Source of the DNA: an uncultured bacterium
GTDB taxonomy: Bacteria; Bacillota; Clostridia; Lachnospirales; Lachnospiraceae
DNA length: 40,730 nucleotides
Direction: 5' to 3'
Assembly (NCBI GenBank): GCA_947175015.1
Contig: CAMWLE010000025.1
Span: forward strand, 1 to 40,730
The position numbers were made by a program, and so were the translations under genes. Under the pieces are notes generated by a model that did not search any database, was not told where the DNA came from, and saw only the letters and a list, made by a program, of their open reading frames with translations. Of the stretch, positions 26,844 through 36,295 are shown piece after piece. How positions within the stretch are numbered: position 1 is the stretch's first letter; each line of letters starts with the position of its first letter.

Positions 26844-28388
26844 TTATTTTTTTACCAAAAGAGAGCTTCCTGTCATTTCTGCAGGCTGTTCCTTCCCCAT
26901 AATTTGAATGAGTGTGGGAACAATATCCGCCAGACAACCATTCTCCCGTAATGTATATGCCTCATCAAAATTGACCAGGATAAAAGGCACTTGATTGGTT
27001 GTGTGCGCCGTAAACGGTTCTCCGGTCTCATAATCCACCAACATTTCCGCATTGCCATGATCCGCGCAGATAAACATAGCGCCATCCACTTCCTTAATGG
27101 CTTCCACAGCCCTGCCCACACATTCGTCCACTGCTTCCACAGCTTTGATGGCTGCTTCCAGGACACCAGTATGTCCCACCATGTCCGGATTTGCGAAATT
27201 AATAATAATCACATCATATTTTCCTGAACGAATTGCCTCACATAGCTTATCACATACCTCATAGGCGCTCATCTGGGGCTTGAGATCATAAGTTGCCACA
27301 TCCTTCGGAGAATTCACCAACACTCTGTCTTCTCCCTCATTCGGCTCTTCCACACCGCCGTTAAAGAAAAAAGTCACATGGGCATACTTCTCTGTCTCCG
27401 CAATACGGGCCTGCTTCATTCCATTGGCCGCCAGCCACTCCCCGAAGGTATTGGTCACAGCCACTTTATGGAACGCAACCTCCTTATTGGGAATCGTCGG
27501 ATCATAGTCGGAAAAGCACACATAGGTAATCTGCTTCCTGGGACCTCTGTCAAATCCCTGAAACGCATCATCACAGAAAGCCCTTGTAATTTCCCTTGCT
27601 CTATCCGGACGGAAATTGAAGAAGATAACGGAATCACCATCCTGTACGGTTGCCACCGGCTTGCCGTCCTCCACTGCCAAAGTCGGCTTCACAAACTCAT
27701 CCGTCTCGCCTCTGTCATAGGACTGCCCGATTCCGCAGACACCGCAGGCAGCAGTCAGCCCTTCACCCTTTGTCATGGCGTCATAGGCCAATTTGACACG
27801 ATCATAATTATTATCCCTGTCCATTGCGTAATAACGTCCCATTACCGACGCAATTTTACCCACACCAATCTTCTCCATTTCCGCTGTTAAAGCTTCCGCA
27901 TACTCCTTACCGCTTGCAGGCGGAGTATCACGCCCGTCCAGGAAGCAGTGTACATACACCTTGTCAAGGCCGTTTCTCTTAGCCAGTTCCAGCAGTCCAT
28001 ACAGATGTGTATTATGACTGTGGACACCGCCGTCAGACAAAAGTCCCATCAAATGAAGAGCGCTGTTGTTCTTCTTGCAATTTTCCACTGCCTTCAGCAG
28101 GGCAGGGTTCTCAAAAAAGGTACCATCCTGAATCTCCTTGGTGATCCTGGTCAATTCCTGATATACGATACGACCTGCTCCCATATTCAAATGTCCGACT
28201 TCGGAGTTCCCCATCTGTCCTTCGGGAAGTCCCACTGCCATTCCACTGGCATTTCCCCTCACAAAAGGATACTCCTTCATCAGCCGATCCATCACTGGCG
28301 TTGCCGCCTGTGCCACTGCATTTCCCTCTGATTTCTCATTGAGGCCATAGCCATCCAAAATCATCAAAACTACCGGTTTCTTGCTCAT
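26844..28388 (-). CDS. gpmI: 2,3-bisphosphoglycerate-independent phosphoglycerate mutase
   Basis: A 514-residue manganese enzyme interconverting 3- and 2-phosphoglycerate. The N-terminus VVLMILDGYGLN contains metal ligand Asp12. The phosphoserine site is GQMGNSEVGHLN (Ser62). LDGRDTPP, NFRPDRAREITRAF, NFANPDMVGHTG and ADHGNAE complete the alkaline-phosphatase-type metal sites. Length is normal. The start is ATG with GGAG upstream. It stands alone upstream of the peptidase gene and is divergent from the CDF transporter gene. Confidence 0.97.
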   Translation of the reverse strand: MSKKPVVLMILDGYGLNEKSEGNAVAQAATPVMDRLMKEYPFVRGNASGMAVGLPEGQMGNSEVGHLNMGAGRIVYQELTRITKEIQDGTFFENPALLKAVENCKKNNSALHLMGLLSDGGVHSHNTHLYGLLELAKRNGLDKVYVHCFLDGRDTPPASGKEYAEALTAEMEKIGVGKIASVMGRYYAMDRDNNYDRVKLAYDAMTKGEGLTAACGVCGIGQSYDRGETDEFVKPTLAVEDGKPVATVQDGDSVIFFNFRPDRAREITRAFCDDAFQGFDRGPRKQITYVCFSDYDPTIPNKEVAFHKVAVTNTFGEWLAANGMKQARIAETEKYAHVTFFFNGGVEEPNEGEDRVLVNSPKDVATYDLKPQMSAYEVCDKLCEAIRSGKYDVIIINFANPDMVGHTGVLEAAIKAVEAVDECVGRAVEAIKEVDGAMFICADHGNAEMLVDYETGEPFTAHTTNQVPFILVNFDEAYTLRENGCLADIVPTLIQIMGKEQPAEMTGSSLLVKK

Positions 28389-28544
28389 TTTTCTCTCTCC
28401 TCACACTGCCCGCCATTCTTGACAGGCCAACAAAATATTACTTCTGTGGGCACTTTTCCCACATCCTGTCAAAATTATACTATCAAATACATTTTGGCGC
28501 AATAACAATTTTTCTGTTCCTCTCGCTTTTCTTTTCCCGCACAC

Positions 28545-28573
28545 TTGCATTTTGCATACGCTATTGTTATACT
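28545..28573 (+). promoter_or_regulatory. Possible promoter of the CDF transporter gene
   Basis: TTGCAT (28545-28550) and TATACT (28568-28573) are 17 bases apart, 65 bases before the ATG. The -10 is good and the -35 weak. The 250-base divergent region with gpmI shows no clear operator. Confidence 0.45.
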
Positions 28574-28638
28574 GATGTGAAACTACAACATTCGGAAGTT
28601 ACTTACACATTACAGTTCAGACAGATACGAGGTTTATC

Positions 28639-29832
28639 ATGATTACACTCTTATCAAAATTATTTATCAAAGCCCCCGACGATATAGCCGATCCTGCCAC
28701 ACGGCAGTCCTACGGTATCTTGTGCGGAGCGGTGGGAATCTTCCTGAATATATGCCTTTTTGCGGGGAAATTCACGGCCGGCGCCATCAGCAGCTCTATC
28801 GCCATCACTGCTGACGCATTCAACAACCTCTCAGATGCCGGCTCTTCTATTATCACCCTGATCGGCTTCAAAATGGCAGGACAGAAACCTGACCCTGATC
28901 ATCCCTTCGGCCATGGACGCATTGAGTATATCTCCGGTTTGCTGGTGGCAGTGGTCATCCTGTTGATGGGCCTGGAATTGCTGAAGGCTTCCGTTTCCAA
29001 AATCCTTCATCCCGAACCACTTGCCTTCTCCCCCATGATTCTCTTTATTCTGCTGGCTTCCATTTTGGTCAAAGGCTATATGTTTCTATACAACCATCGC
29101 ATCGGTAAGAAGCTGGACGCCGCAGCCATACTGGCAACTGCCACAGACTCCTTCAGTGATATGCTGGCAACCACCATGGTTCTGGCAGCCACGTTGATTT
29201 CCCATGTTACGTCCCTGTCCATAGATGGCTGGTGCGGCATCCTGGTTGGATTGTTCATCTGTTATGCAGGCTATCATGCTGCCAAAGACACCATCAGTCC
29301 CCTCCTGGGCCAGGCGCCGGACAAAGAATTTGTTCGCCAGATCAATGACCTTGTCATGGCTCATGAAGGCATCTTAGGCGTCCACGACCTGATCGTACAT
29401 AATTACGGTCCGGGCAGAATACTGATCTCTCTTCATGCAGAAGTCCCCTCTGATGGGTGTCTTCTGGAGCTTCACGAGAAAATAGATGCCATAGAACATG
29501 AACTGAAAGAACAACTCCACTGCCATGCAGTAATTCATATGGACCCTGTGTGCGTGGGTGATGAGGAAACCGCCAGGTTAAAAATCCTCGCTGAAAACTG
29601 CCTGCATGAAATCAGTCAGGAACTTTCCCTGCAAGGAACCCCCCAGACGCTTTCCCTGCATGATTTTCGTATTGTAGCCGGCCCCAGCCATACCAATCTG
29701 ATCTTTGATGTGGTAAGCCCTTATGATTGCCCCATATCTGACAAGGAGCTGATAGCACTGATACAGGAACGAATCCGACAAAACAACCCAAATACTTCCG
29801 TGGTAATTGAGGTAGATAAGCAAATGATGTAA
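28639..29832 (+). CDS. Cation diffusion facilitator (CDF) metal transporter
   Basis: A 397-residue membrane protein exchanging divalent metal for protons, usually as an efflux pump. Six membrane segments occupy about residues 25-220. The metal-site motifs are ADAFNNLSDAG in helix 2 and ATDSFSDMLAT in helix 5, and the signature DPDHPFGHGRIEYISGL follows helix 2. The cytoplasmic C-terminal domain has the expected ferredoxin-like pattern (GVHDLIVHNYGPGRILISLHAEV), with an extra stretch of about 80 residues at the end compared with short FieF proteins. The metal (Zn, Mn or Fe) cannot be read with confidence. The start is ATG with GAGG. Confidence 0.95.
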   Translation: MITLLSKLFIKAPDDIADPATRQSYGILCGAVGIFLNICLFAGKFTAGAISSSIAITADAFNNLSDAGSSIITLIGFKMAGQKPDPDHPFGHGRIEYISGLLVAVVILLMGLELLKASVSKILHPEPLAFSPMILFILLASILVKGYMFLYNHRIGKKLDAAAILATATDSFSDMLATTMVLAATLISHVTSLSIDGWCGILVGLFICYAGYHAAKDTISPLLGQAPDKEFVRQINDLVMAHEGILGVHDLIVHNYGPGRILISLHAEVPSDGCLLELHEKIDAIEHELKEQLHCHAVIHMDPVCVGDEETARLKILAENCLHEISQELSLQGTPQTLSLHDFRIVAGPSHTNLIFDVVSPYDCPISDKELIALIQERIRQNNPNTSVVIEVDKQMM

Positions 29833-29946
29833 AAATACGAACATAATATACACAGAAAGGATGTTACCCTTCACAGCCCTCATGCAGTGGACTGCCCATA
29901 AGACAGTTTCTTGCGGCAAAAACGGTAACAACAGGATTTTATCTTT

Positions 29947-30402
29947 ATGGCACAATCAAAATCTACAAAACAATCAAAGCAATCCGAAACCTCTGCATTT
30001 ACGTATGCTGAAACCAAAAGGCTGGAAATCATGGAACGCAGATACCGCAAGGCTGCCCGCACACAGTTTGAGCAACGGGTAGCCTATTACCACACAATCA
30101 CAGGCGGACATTATACTTCCATTACCATCAGAGATCAAAAAAGCCGCTGGGGAAGCTGTTCCTCCAGCGGTACTCTGTCCTTTAATTATCGTCTGATCTT
30201 CGCACCGTCCATTGTACTGGACTACGTGGTTGTCCATGAGCTCTGTCACCTGACGCATATGAACCACTCCAAAGACTTCTGGAATATGGTCGCCACGGTG
30301 ATGCCTGATTATAAAATCTACAAACAATGGCTGCGGGATCACGGTCAGGAACTCACCTTGGAAGCACACCTGACCAGACTTGGCATTCCTCTCACAATTT
30401 AA
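29947..30402 (+). CDS. YgjP-type (DUF45) zinc metallopeptidase-like protein
   Basis: A 151-residue protein with the DUF45 core: RDQKSRWGSCSSSGTLSFNYRL, then VVVHELCHLTHMNHSKDFW. It has HELCH with a further H-x3-H, the zinc ligands of the family. Full-length YgjP relatives are usually 220-240 residues, so this is the compact C-terminal form. The N-terminus is a Lys/Gln-rich basic stretch. The ATG at 29947 has only a weak ribosome-binding site (AACAGG), so the true start is less certain. It follows the CDF gene by 114 bases and may be cotranscribed with it. Confidence 0.88.
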   Translation: MAQSKSTKQSKQSETSAFTYAETKRLEIMERRYRKAARTQFEQRVAYYHTITGGHYTSITIRDQKSRWGSCSSSGTLSFNYRLIFAPSIVLDYVVVHELCHLTHMNHSKDFWNMVATVMPDYKIYKQWLRDHGQELTLEAHLTRLGIPLTI

Positions 30403-30456
30403 TATCTGTGTTATAATATGCCCATCATACAATGCCAAATTTGAATCAGTCTTCGC

Positions 30457-30521
30457 AAAAAAACATTCCCACATAGTAACAGTGTTCCATGAACATTGCT
30501 TTTGTCTGTGGGAATGTTTTT
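30457..30521. terminator. Bidirectional terminator between the ygjP-type gene and the ABC cluster
   Basis: AAAAACATTCCCACA (ending 30473) pairs perfectly with TGTGGGAATGTTTTT (30507-30521), with TGTTC/GAACA nested inside. A and T runs flank it on both sides. It ends the plus-strand pair and, on the minus strand, the six-gene transport cluster. Confidence 0.85.
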
Positions 30522-30542
30522 CGTATGCTCTACCCTGTCTCT

Positions 30543-32981
30543 TTATCTGTTCTCATCCACATAGATCTGGGCTCTGCTCTGAATTACCGCCGCTACATCC
30601 TTGGCCGATTTCTGCCCGGAGTAAAAACTTGCCATCTCTTCATTAATGATGGTCATAACTTCATTATTGCTATAATAACATTTATCCACGGAGAAAATGA
30701 AATCTACCACCTTGTCTATCTGCTCCTGAGTCAATGTAGGCAATATAATAACCTCATCATTGAGATAATAAGTCTCGTCATATTCTTCCTTGTTGCCGTT
30801 TTCATCCAGGGAGTAAGGCTTCTCCAAAGCTTTCTGCGCATTCTCCCGGAAATATTTCATCTGAATAGGAAGTCCCCACGACTCTGTTGATTGATATTCC
30901 TCTGTCAGATAGTACCGCAGGAAATCCCAGGCACCCTCCATATTCGCGGAACGTGCAGAAATGGCATAGGATGTATTGGCATTGACATAAGAGCCCATCC
31001 CGTTTTCCGTCGGAAAGCCCACATAGGATACATCCTCACCGATTCTGCCGTTTATGGTATAATTGATACTCCTGATATCATAAATATTCATCTGGCACAA
31101 AATCGTTCTGTTATCCCGATACTGGCTCTGATAATTCATCCAATAATCCGGCCCAAAGTATTCCTCACTCAACTCTACAGGCAGGTTCTTGGCATATTCC
31201 ATCATGTCAATAAAGTGTTGTGAATTAAAATCACACTTTCCTGTGGACACGTCTATAAAATCACTGGCACAGAAATCCATCATAACATTAAAGAAATTAT
31301 CTCTTGTAGTATCACCTATCAGTGACGTGCCCTCCGGCATACTTGCCACCAACTGCTGTGCTTCCGCCATAGTCCAGGAAGTTCTCTCTCCCACCAGAGA
31401 AGTTTTGGCAACCATAGTACGTATATTGAAATTAGGAATGACATAGTACAATTTCCCATCTATGGAATAGGCATCAAACACACTCTGCACAAATTCTACC
31501 TGGGAAAGTTCCTCATCCTGCTCAATCAGCTTCCCTATATCCGCCAACAATCCCTTGGAAGCATAATTTTCCACAGGAAGATTATCTGCAATCAATATAT
31601 CCGGCATACCGCCCGTGATAATATCATTGTTAAGCTGTTTATACCCTGCTTCATAATCTTCATAACTGTTATAGGAATCATAGTCCTTTAGCACAATACG
31701 ATATTGATCGCTTGCACGATTATATTCTATAACACGACGCTTCATATCACTGCCGATATAGTTACCTGCCAATACCAGTACTGCCTTGTCTGGAATATCT
31801 TCCGGATTCACATAGGTCAGAATGCCCGCTTTCAGATTATCACCATAATCCTCATAAAACACTGCCAGGAAAGAAGTATCATCCAGCTCTGTCAGACTGA
31901 CCATATTGGATATATTCAGATCAGAATTGATAAAGCTCATCTTCATAGTTCCGTCTGCATCTCCCACATTATAGCTGTAAACACCGTTTCTGCTGGAGTA
32001 GATCAAGTCGGAATTTCTGCCTGCATCAAGTGTATTAAAGCCATTATAGCTAAAATTGGAAGGCAGCGCCGTGGGTTCTCCTATCGTATCCGTAGCTATG
32101 TCATAAGTAGTGATATACTCTTTGGTCCAATCATTCTCATCATAATACATAACCAGAAAAGTGCCGTCCTCTTTCGCAACCAAACGATCCAGATTTTGGA
32201 ACAGTTTAACGGCATCCTCGGACATTTCTTTCCTCTCGGATATATTCCCCTGAGCATCCACAGACATCTTGGAGACGTTCTCTCCCGATAAAATCATATA
32301 CAGCGTACCGTCGCCTGCCACAGACATATTGCTCACATAAACATACTCATCCTCCGAGTTCAGCGCATCCAGTTCCTTCTCCCATTGCAAACTTCCTTCG
32401 GCACTCCAGCAGGCAATGGAATAATTTTGGATGGAAATATAATTCTCAGGATCATTATAGTTCTCATAATGATGTTGATGAATCGCATACACTTTCCCGT
32501 CCGGTGAGAAGACATAATTATAATAATTGTCATATTCCCATATATTGGAAGTGTCGCTGTCGCCGGGCACTGGCACTGCTATGTCCGGCACTGCTACTTC
32601 CGTTCTTGCAAGACCGGCATTTCCTGCACCTGCCACATCCGAATCACCTGACTCTTTTACCGGAAATTCCAGAGAACGTACCTGAACATCGGTACCGTCT
32701 TCTTTCATGGTAATCATTCGAATATCAGTATTATTGCTAAAATCCTCCCAGTGATATACTTCTACCATGAGATAAACCATTCCGTCCCTATGAGCGGAAG
32801 CATAGACATTATAACCGTCCCCGTCTATCTCCGGCATTGTAATTTCCTGCAGCTTATATACATTTTCCTTTGCCAGCGCTGCGTTCACCATTTTGTTATT
32901 ATTACCACAGGCACATAAACCAACTGCCAGACACATGGCCAGACACAGACTCACAAGCCTTCTACTCCAATTCTTTTTCAT
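30543..32981 (-). CDS. Lipoprotein: beta-propeller-like region fused to ABC solute-binding domain (paralogue 2)
   Basis: 812 residues. A signal peptide with lipobox ends at Cys25 (LCAC-G), so the protein is anchored outside the membrane. Residues 40-395 show repeated short beta units with SPDGKVYAI, AGDGTLYMI, KEDGTFLVM and DLIYSSRNGVYSY, the look of a beta-propeller. Residues 399-812 are a family-1-like sugar-type solute-binding domain (LVLAGNYIGSDMKRRVIEYN, then MPDILIADNLPVENYASKGL and the closing QSRAQIYVDENR). It is a clear paralogue of the gene at 38299-40593. GAGGAGG precedes the ATG at 32979-32981. It is the last gene of the cluster. The ligand is unknown. Confidence 0.85.
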   Translation of the reverse strand: MKKNWSRRLVSLCLAMCLAVGLCACGNNNKMVNAALAKENVYKLQEITMPEIDGDGYNVYASAHRDGMVYLMVEVYHWEDFSNNTDIRMITMKEDGTDVQVRSLEFPVKESGDSDVAGAGNAGLARTEVAVPDIAVPVPGDSDTSNIWEYDNYYNYVFSPDGKVYAIHQHHYENYNDPENYISIQNYSIACWSAEGSLQWEKELDALNSEDEYVYVSNMSVAGDGTLYMILSGENVSKMSVDAQGNISERKEMSEDAVKLFQNLDRLVAKEDGTFLVMYYDENDWTKEYITTYDIATDTIGEPTALPSNFSYNGFNTLDAGRNSDLIYSSRNGVYSYNVGDADGTMKMSFINSDLNISNMVSLTELDDTSFLAVFYEDYGDNLKAGILTYVNPEDIPDKAVLVLAGNYIGSDMKRRVIEYNRASDQYRIVLKDYDSYNSYEDYEAGYKQLNNDIITGGMPDILIADNLPVENYASKGLLADIGKLIEQDEELSQVEFVQSVFDAYSIDGKLYYVIPNFNIRTMVAKTSLVGERTSWTMAEAQQLVASMPEGTSLIGDTTRDNFFNVMMDFCASDFIDVSTGKCDFNSQHFIDMMEYAKNLPVELSEEYFGPDYWMNYQSQYRDNRTILCQMNIYDIRSINYTINGRIGEDVSYVGFPTENGMGSYVNANTSYAISARSANMEGAWDFLRYYLTEEYQSTESWGLPIQMKYFRENAQKALEKPYSLDENGNKEEYDETYYLNDEVIILPTLTQEQIDKVVDFIFSVDKCYYSNNEVMTIINEEMASFYSGQKSAKDVAAVIQSRAQIYVDENR

Positions 32982-32996
32982 TATAATTCCTCCTCT

Positions 32997-33012
32997 GTCC
33001 GCCCTGGCGGAC
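32997..33012 (-). promoter_or_regulatory. Hairpin in front of the last gene of the cluster
   Basis: GTCCGC (32997-33002) pairs with GCGGAC (33007-33012), immediately upstream of the ribosome-binding site of the 812-residue lipoprotein gene. It could modulate translation or stabilise a processed end. Confidence 0.45.
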
Positions 33013-33074
33013 ACTTGTTTCAAACATAAACCATATGCAGGGTGTTATGGCGCCCGCATTACTTACTGCCGCTT

Positions 33075-34274
33075 TCAGCGCCGCTTCCATCCCTTCCTTC
33101 TAAAACCTCTGCTCGGTTCGTCAAGATATCCAAGATCATCGGCTTTCTTCCTTCGTTTCTTAGGCTTCTTTTCTTTTTGCTTCTTTTCCTTCTGCTCCTT
33201 GCCCTCTGTGATTTCGTCACCATACCCGTTTTTGTTCTTGCGTGCCCGCAGCTTCTCTACCTGGCGTTCTGCCTTATCCTGCAGTTTCAGGCGCACATCC
33301 CGCAGCGTCCAGCCCTTATGTCTCCACCAGATAATGAATAATACCAGTGCCAATATCACAGGATATGCCAGAAACAACATTTCAAACAACGTAAGTACTG
33401 CCAAAATGTCCTCGTACCCTCTGGCAATATTCTCCCAAAACGGATAAATAATCGCCTTACCATTCATGGAACGAGTTCCGAACTGCCTGATGAGCTTCAA
33501 TCTTGAGAGAAGGGAGTAGCGGGATGTATTCTCCACCACTTCCGCATTCTTCTCATCGGACCCCAGATGCTCTTTCACATATTTATAGGCAAATTCCGAA
33601 ACGGGATTAGGCATTACAATCTCATAGTGATTGATTCCGTTGCTCCTGCCCCATTGGATAAGAGTCTCATAAGAGACATACACCAAAGTGCTGTCCAATC
33701 CCGCGGCCTCGGCCAGACGTCCATCCTCCCTATGTATCACGCCGGCCACCATATGGGGCTGCCCGCCTATATTAACCATCATTCCCGCCACATCAGAAGA
33801 ACCAAAGAGCTGCCATGCTGCATCTTCATCTATGATACAGTAATCCTGCATCAGGTCATTTCCGGAGAAATAGGAACCGTAAAGAAGAAGTTCCGGATGA
33901 AACAGGAAAAAATCACCGCCAATACCAATGGCATCCGCTGACACAGTTCCCCTCTCGGTGGAAAGTGTAACCTGGCCATCTGCACTGTAGGCATCTGCCC
34001 ACAGCCTGGCACCCGCATTTTCCGACTCCTGCACAACGGAAGCATCCACCAATGCACTGTCTATGGAATGCTCAAATTCAAGAATCGAATCCTTTGTAAT
34101 GCGGGCATATACCGAGAAAAAGCAGCTAATCTGTGCAGTATCTTGCGGATTGCCCCACCGCTTGGCCGCCTGTTGGGACAACTGGCTGTGACACAAATGG
34201 CTTGTTATGAATAGCAGAATCAGGAAAATCAGAAAGGAGCATCCTCCGCTGATACCCAGTACTATTTTCTTCAT
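33075..34274 (-). CDS. MacB/FtsX periplasmic-core-like membrane protein with basic cytoplasmic tail
   Basis: 399 residues. A first membrane helix (4-24) is followed by a large extracytoplasmic domain resembling the MacB_PCD fold: IDEDAAWQLFGSSDVAGMMV, the GQPHMVAGVI segment and DSTLVYVSYETL. A second helix (about 289-317) and an 82-residue tail follow, very rich in Lys, Arg and Glu (KEQKEKKQKEKKPKKRRKK). True MacB/FtsX permeases have four helices per unit and an associated ATPase. Here two helices are missing and no ATPase is present, so this is probably not a working permease by itself. The ATG at 34272-34274 with GAGG six bases upstream is preferred to the GTG just before it. It sits 24 bases after the HlyD-type gene. 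Confidence 0.75.
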   Translation of the reverse strand: MKKIVLGISGGCSFLIFLILLFITSHLCHSQLSQQAAKRWGNPQDTAQISCFFSVYARITKDSILEFEHSIDSALVDASVVQESENAGARLWADAYSADGQVTLSTERGTVSADAIGIGGDFFLFHPELLLYGSYFSGNDLMQDYCIIDEDAAWQLFGSSDVAGMMVNIGGQPHMVAGVIHREDGRLAEAAGLDSTLVYVSYETLIQWGRSNGINHYEIVMPNPVSEFAYKYVKEHLGSDEKNAEVVENTSRYSLLSRLKLIRQFGTRSMNGKAIIYPFWENIARGYEDILAVLTLFEMLFLAYPVILALVLFIIWWRHKGWTLRDVRLKLQDKAERQVEKLRARKNKNGYGDEITEGKEQKEKKQKEKKPKKRRKKADDLGYLDEPSRGFRRKGWKRR

Positions 34275-34298
34275 CACTTACCTCATTTACCTCTCGTC

Positions 34299-36059
34299 TT
34301 AATTAGAAGCCAATCGAACCAGTTTCCCTGCCTCCACGGGTTTGGTGGATGTAGTAATTACAAACTCATAGCCGTAGAGCGCCGCACTGATGGCGGATTG
34401 GGTGTCGTCACTTGCAAGCACCTCCACATCTACACGGCTGGCCGTATAGCGGGTTCCCAAGGGACTGGACTTAGACTCCACGATCAGGATAAACTTGCCG
34501 TTATTGTCCTCACGGATAGCACTATTGGGTACAATCAAGTCATAGTTCGCACTTTTCTGACCCACAGACAGGCTTAGAGACTGACCTGCAGTTACAGTAC
34601 TGCCAGTGACATCAAAAGTCAGCAGTTTCTTCTGACCAGGATCCGTGTTGTCCGGCTTAATGCTTGACAATGTCACTTCTATATCATCATATCTCCAGGC
34701 GTTGACCAGATCAGCCTTATCTCCTACAGACAGTCTTCTGGCCTGTTCATTGGTTACGGAGAAGCTTAAGGTATACCCCTTCCCTTCCGGCTGCATCACT
34801 GCCACCGGCGTATCTGCAGAAGTGGAATTGCCTGCAGTCACATTCAACTTAGTCACTGTACCCGAAATAGGTGCTGTAATGGTAGCTCCGGTAGTCTTCT
34901 CCCTCAACTTATCCACTTCTTCCTGCGCCTTGTCAATGTTCTCCTGCAATGTCTGTAAGCCTGATTGCCCGAATATTCTTTCAATCTGCGCATTCAGGTC
35001 CGTAAGCTCCTTCTGTCTGTCCTCCAGATCTTTTGTTCTGTCTGTTACCGCGTTTTTCTTATCAGTCAACGCCTTCTCTGCTTCGTTCTTCTCGTCGTCC
35101 AGTTCCGCCTGCTGACGCCGGAGACTATTGATAATATCTTCCTTATCCTTTGCCTTCTTCGCATCCAACGCCTCCTGGGCAGCCTTTGCCGCGACTTCTT
35201 TTGCCCTTACATCCGCAGTTGCATTTTCCAACTCGATAGTGCATGCGTCTCTTTCCACAATTTTACTGTCCTTTGCCGCCTGAAGGGTTGCTGCTTCCTC
35301 ACTGTTTCCGGCAGCATTGGCCGCAGCAATCTTCGCATCTATTTCTGTAATTGCCCCAACGATTTCATCATAGCTCTTCTGAACATTACTCAAATTATTC
35401 CGGGAAGTATTCAGCTCTTCATTCGCTCTGTCACGAGCATGCCTCTCATCTGAATCTCCATCATAATTATTACTGTCTTCAATCTTAATCTGCGTGTTAA
35501 ATGCTTCATACCGCTCGTTAATTTCGTCTACCTTCTTCTGTGCTTCCGTCACCTCGTTCTCCGCTGCCTTAACAGCATTTTCTGCCGCTTTGACAGCATT
35601 TTGCTTCACTGTGATTCTGTTACGATATTCCTCAATGGTGACACCGCTTTCTGCTTCCTGAATATCCGAACTTGTCAAATTCGTATTCAGCAACGCATTC
35701 TCATAAGCCTTCTCAGCCTTCTCCAAGTTCTCCAGCGCTGCCTGCAGTTCTTCACTATCCTTATCCTCCAAGTAATAAAGGATATCACCCTTCTGTACTT
35801 CATCTCCGACCCTGACGGCTACACTTGCCACTTTCCTGGTCTCCGTCACCTTCACCTCATATGGGTCTCCACTCTCCACCGTTCCTGAGCCTCGTATCTT
35901 GGCCGTGATAGATCCTGACTGCACATATTGCGTAGCCACCTCCGGCAGGGAATAATTCATAATCGTCTGGGAGAAAAAGGTCAACAGCAGCATCACCGTC
36001 AGGAATACAATCGCTGCATTCTTCACCCAATCCCTTCTCTTAGTTCCGTTCTCGTTCAT
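34299..36059 (-). CDS. HlyD/membrane-fusion-protein family adaptor with long coiled coil
   Basis: 586 residues. An N-terminal membrane helix (13-33) is followed by the first half of a lipoyl-like barrel-sandwich (GTVESGDPYEVKVTETRKVA, then VGDEVQKGDILYYLED). A very long helical hairpin/coiled coil (about 101-388) is rich in Ala, Glu and Lys heptads. The second lipoyl half (ATITAPISGTVTKLNV) and beta-barrel/membrane-proximal domains follow to the end. In Gram-positives such proteins accompany MacB-type ABC exporters. Here the partner is the MacB-core-like protein downstream, with which it is nearly continuous. The coiled coil is about 290 residues, longer than in most MFPs. The start is ATG with GAGGAGAGG. 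Confidence 0.85.
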   Translation of the reverse strand: MNENGTKRRDWVKNAAIVFLTVMLLLTFFSQTIMNYSLPEVATQYVQSGSITAKIRGSGTVESGDPYEVKVTETRKVASVAVRVGDEVQKGDILYYLEDKDSEELQAALENLEKAEKAYENALLNTNLTSSDIQEAESGVTIEEYRNRITVKQNAVKAAENAVKAAENEVTEAQKKVDEINERYEAFNTQIKIEDSNNYDGDSDERHARDRANEELNTSRNNLSNVQKSYDEIVGAITEIDAKIAAANAAGNSEEAATLQAAKDSKIVERDACTIELENATADVRAKEVAAKAAQEALDAKKAKDKEDIINSLRRQQAELDDEKNEAEKALTDKKNAVTDRTKDLEDRQKELTDLNAQIERIFGQSGLQTLQENIDKAQEEVDKLREKTTGATITAPISGTVTKLNVTAGNSTSADTPVAVMQPEGKGYTLSFSVTNEQARRLSVGDKADLVNAWRYDDIEVTLSSIKPDNTDPGQKKLLTFDVTGSTVTAGQSLSLSVGQKSANYDLIVPNSAIREDNNGKFILIVESKSSPLGTRYTASRVDVEVLASDDTQSAISAALYGYEFVITTSTKPVEAGKLVRLASN

Positions 36060-36160
36060 AGCTTTTCCTCTCCTCTATCCATATACTCGCACGCTGACCT
36101 CCGCTCTGCTCCACAGCAACAACACCTCTTAGACCTGGCCTTTCTTCACACTTCCCGTCA

Positions 36161-36293
36161 GTGCCTCCGCAAGAGGCACAAACAATCCCTGAACTGCCGC
36201 GAACCTGGAAAAACGCTGCCCTTGCGTTTTTCAGTGTGAGACTTAGAATTTCTTAGACAACATACTTTGGTGTCTTAGAAATTCTTCTCACAC
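36161..36293 (-). promoter_or_regulatory. Three-hairpin intercistronic region including a terminator-like stem
   Basis: Minus-strand order after the permease stop is as follows. A long hairpin pairs GTGTGAGA (36234-36241) with TCTCACAC (36286-36293) and includes AGAATTTCT/AGAAATTCT. Then GAAAAACGC/GCGTTTTTC (36208-36232) is an intrinsic-terminator-like stem. Then GTGCCTC/GAGGCAC (36161-36179) follows. The spacer is 236 bases, whereas the neighbouring junctions are 24 bases or overlapping. It probably separates expression of the upstream importer genes from the downstream envelope genes. Confidence 0.7.
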
Positions 36294-36295
36294 TT

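Noticed and set aside
33075..34274. Complete MacB/FtsX ABC exporter permease
   Set aside because: Only two membrane helices and a basic tail are present. The other helices and an ATPase are missing, so it is called core-like only.
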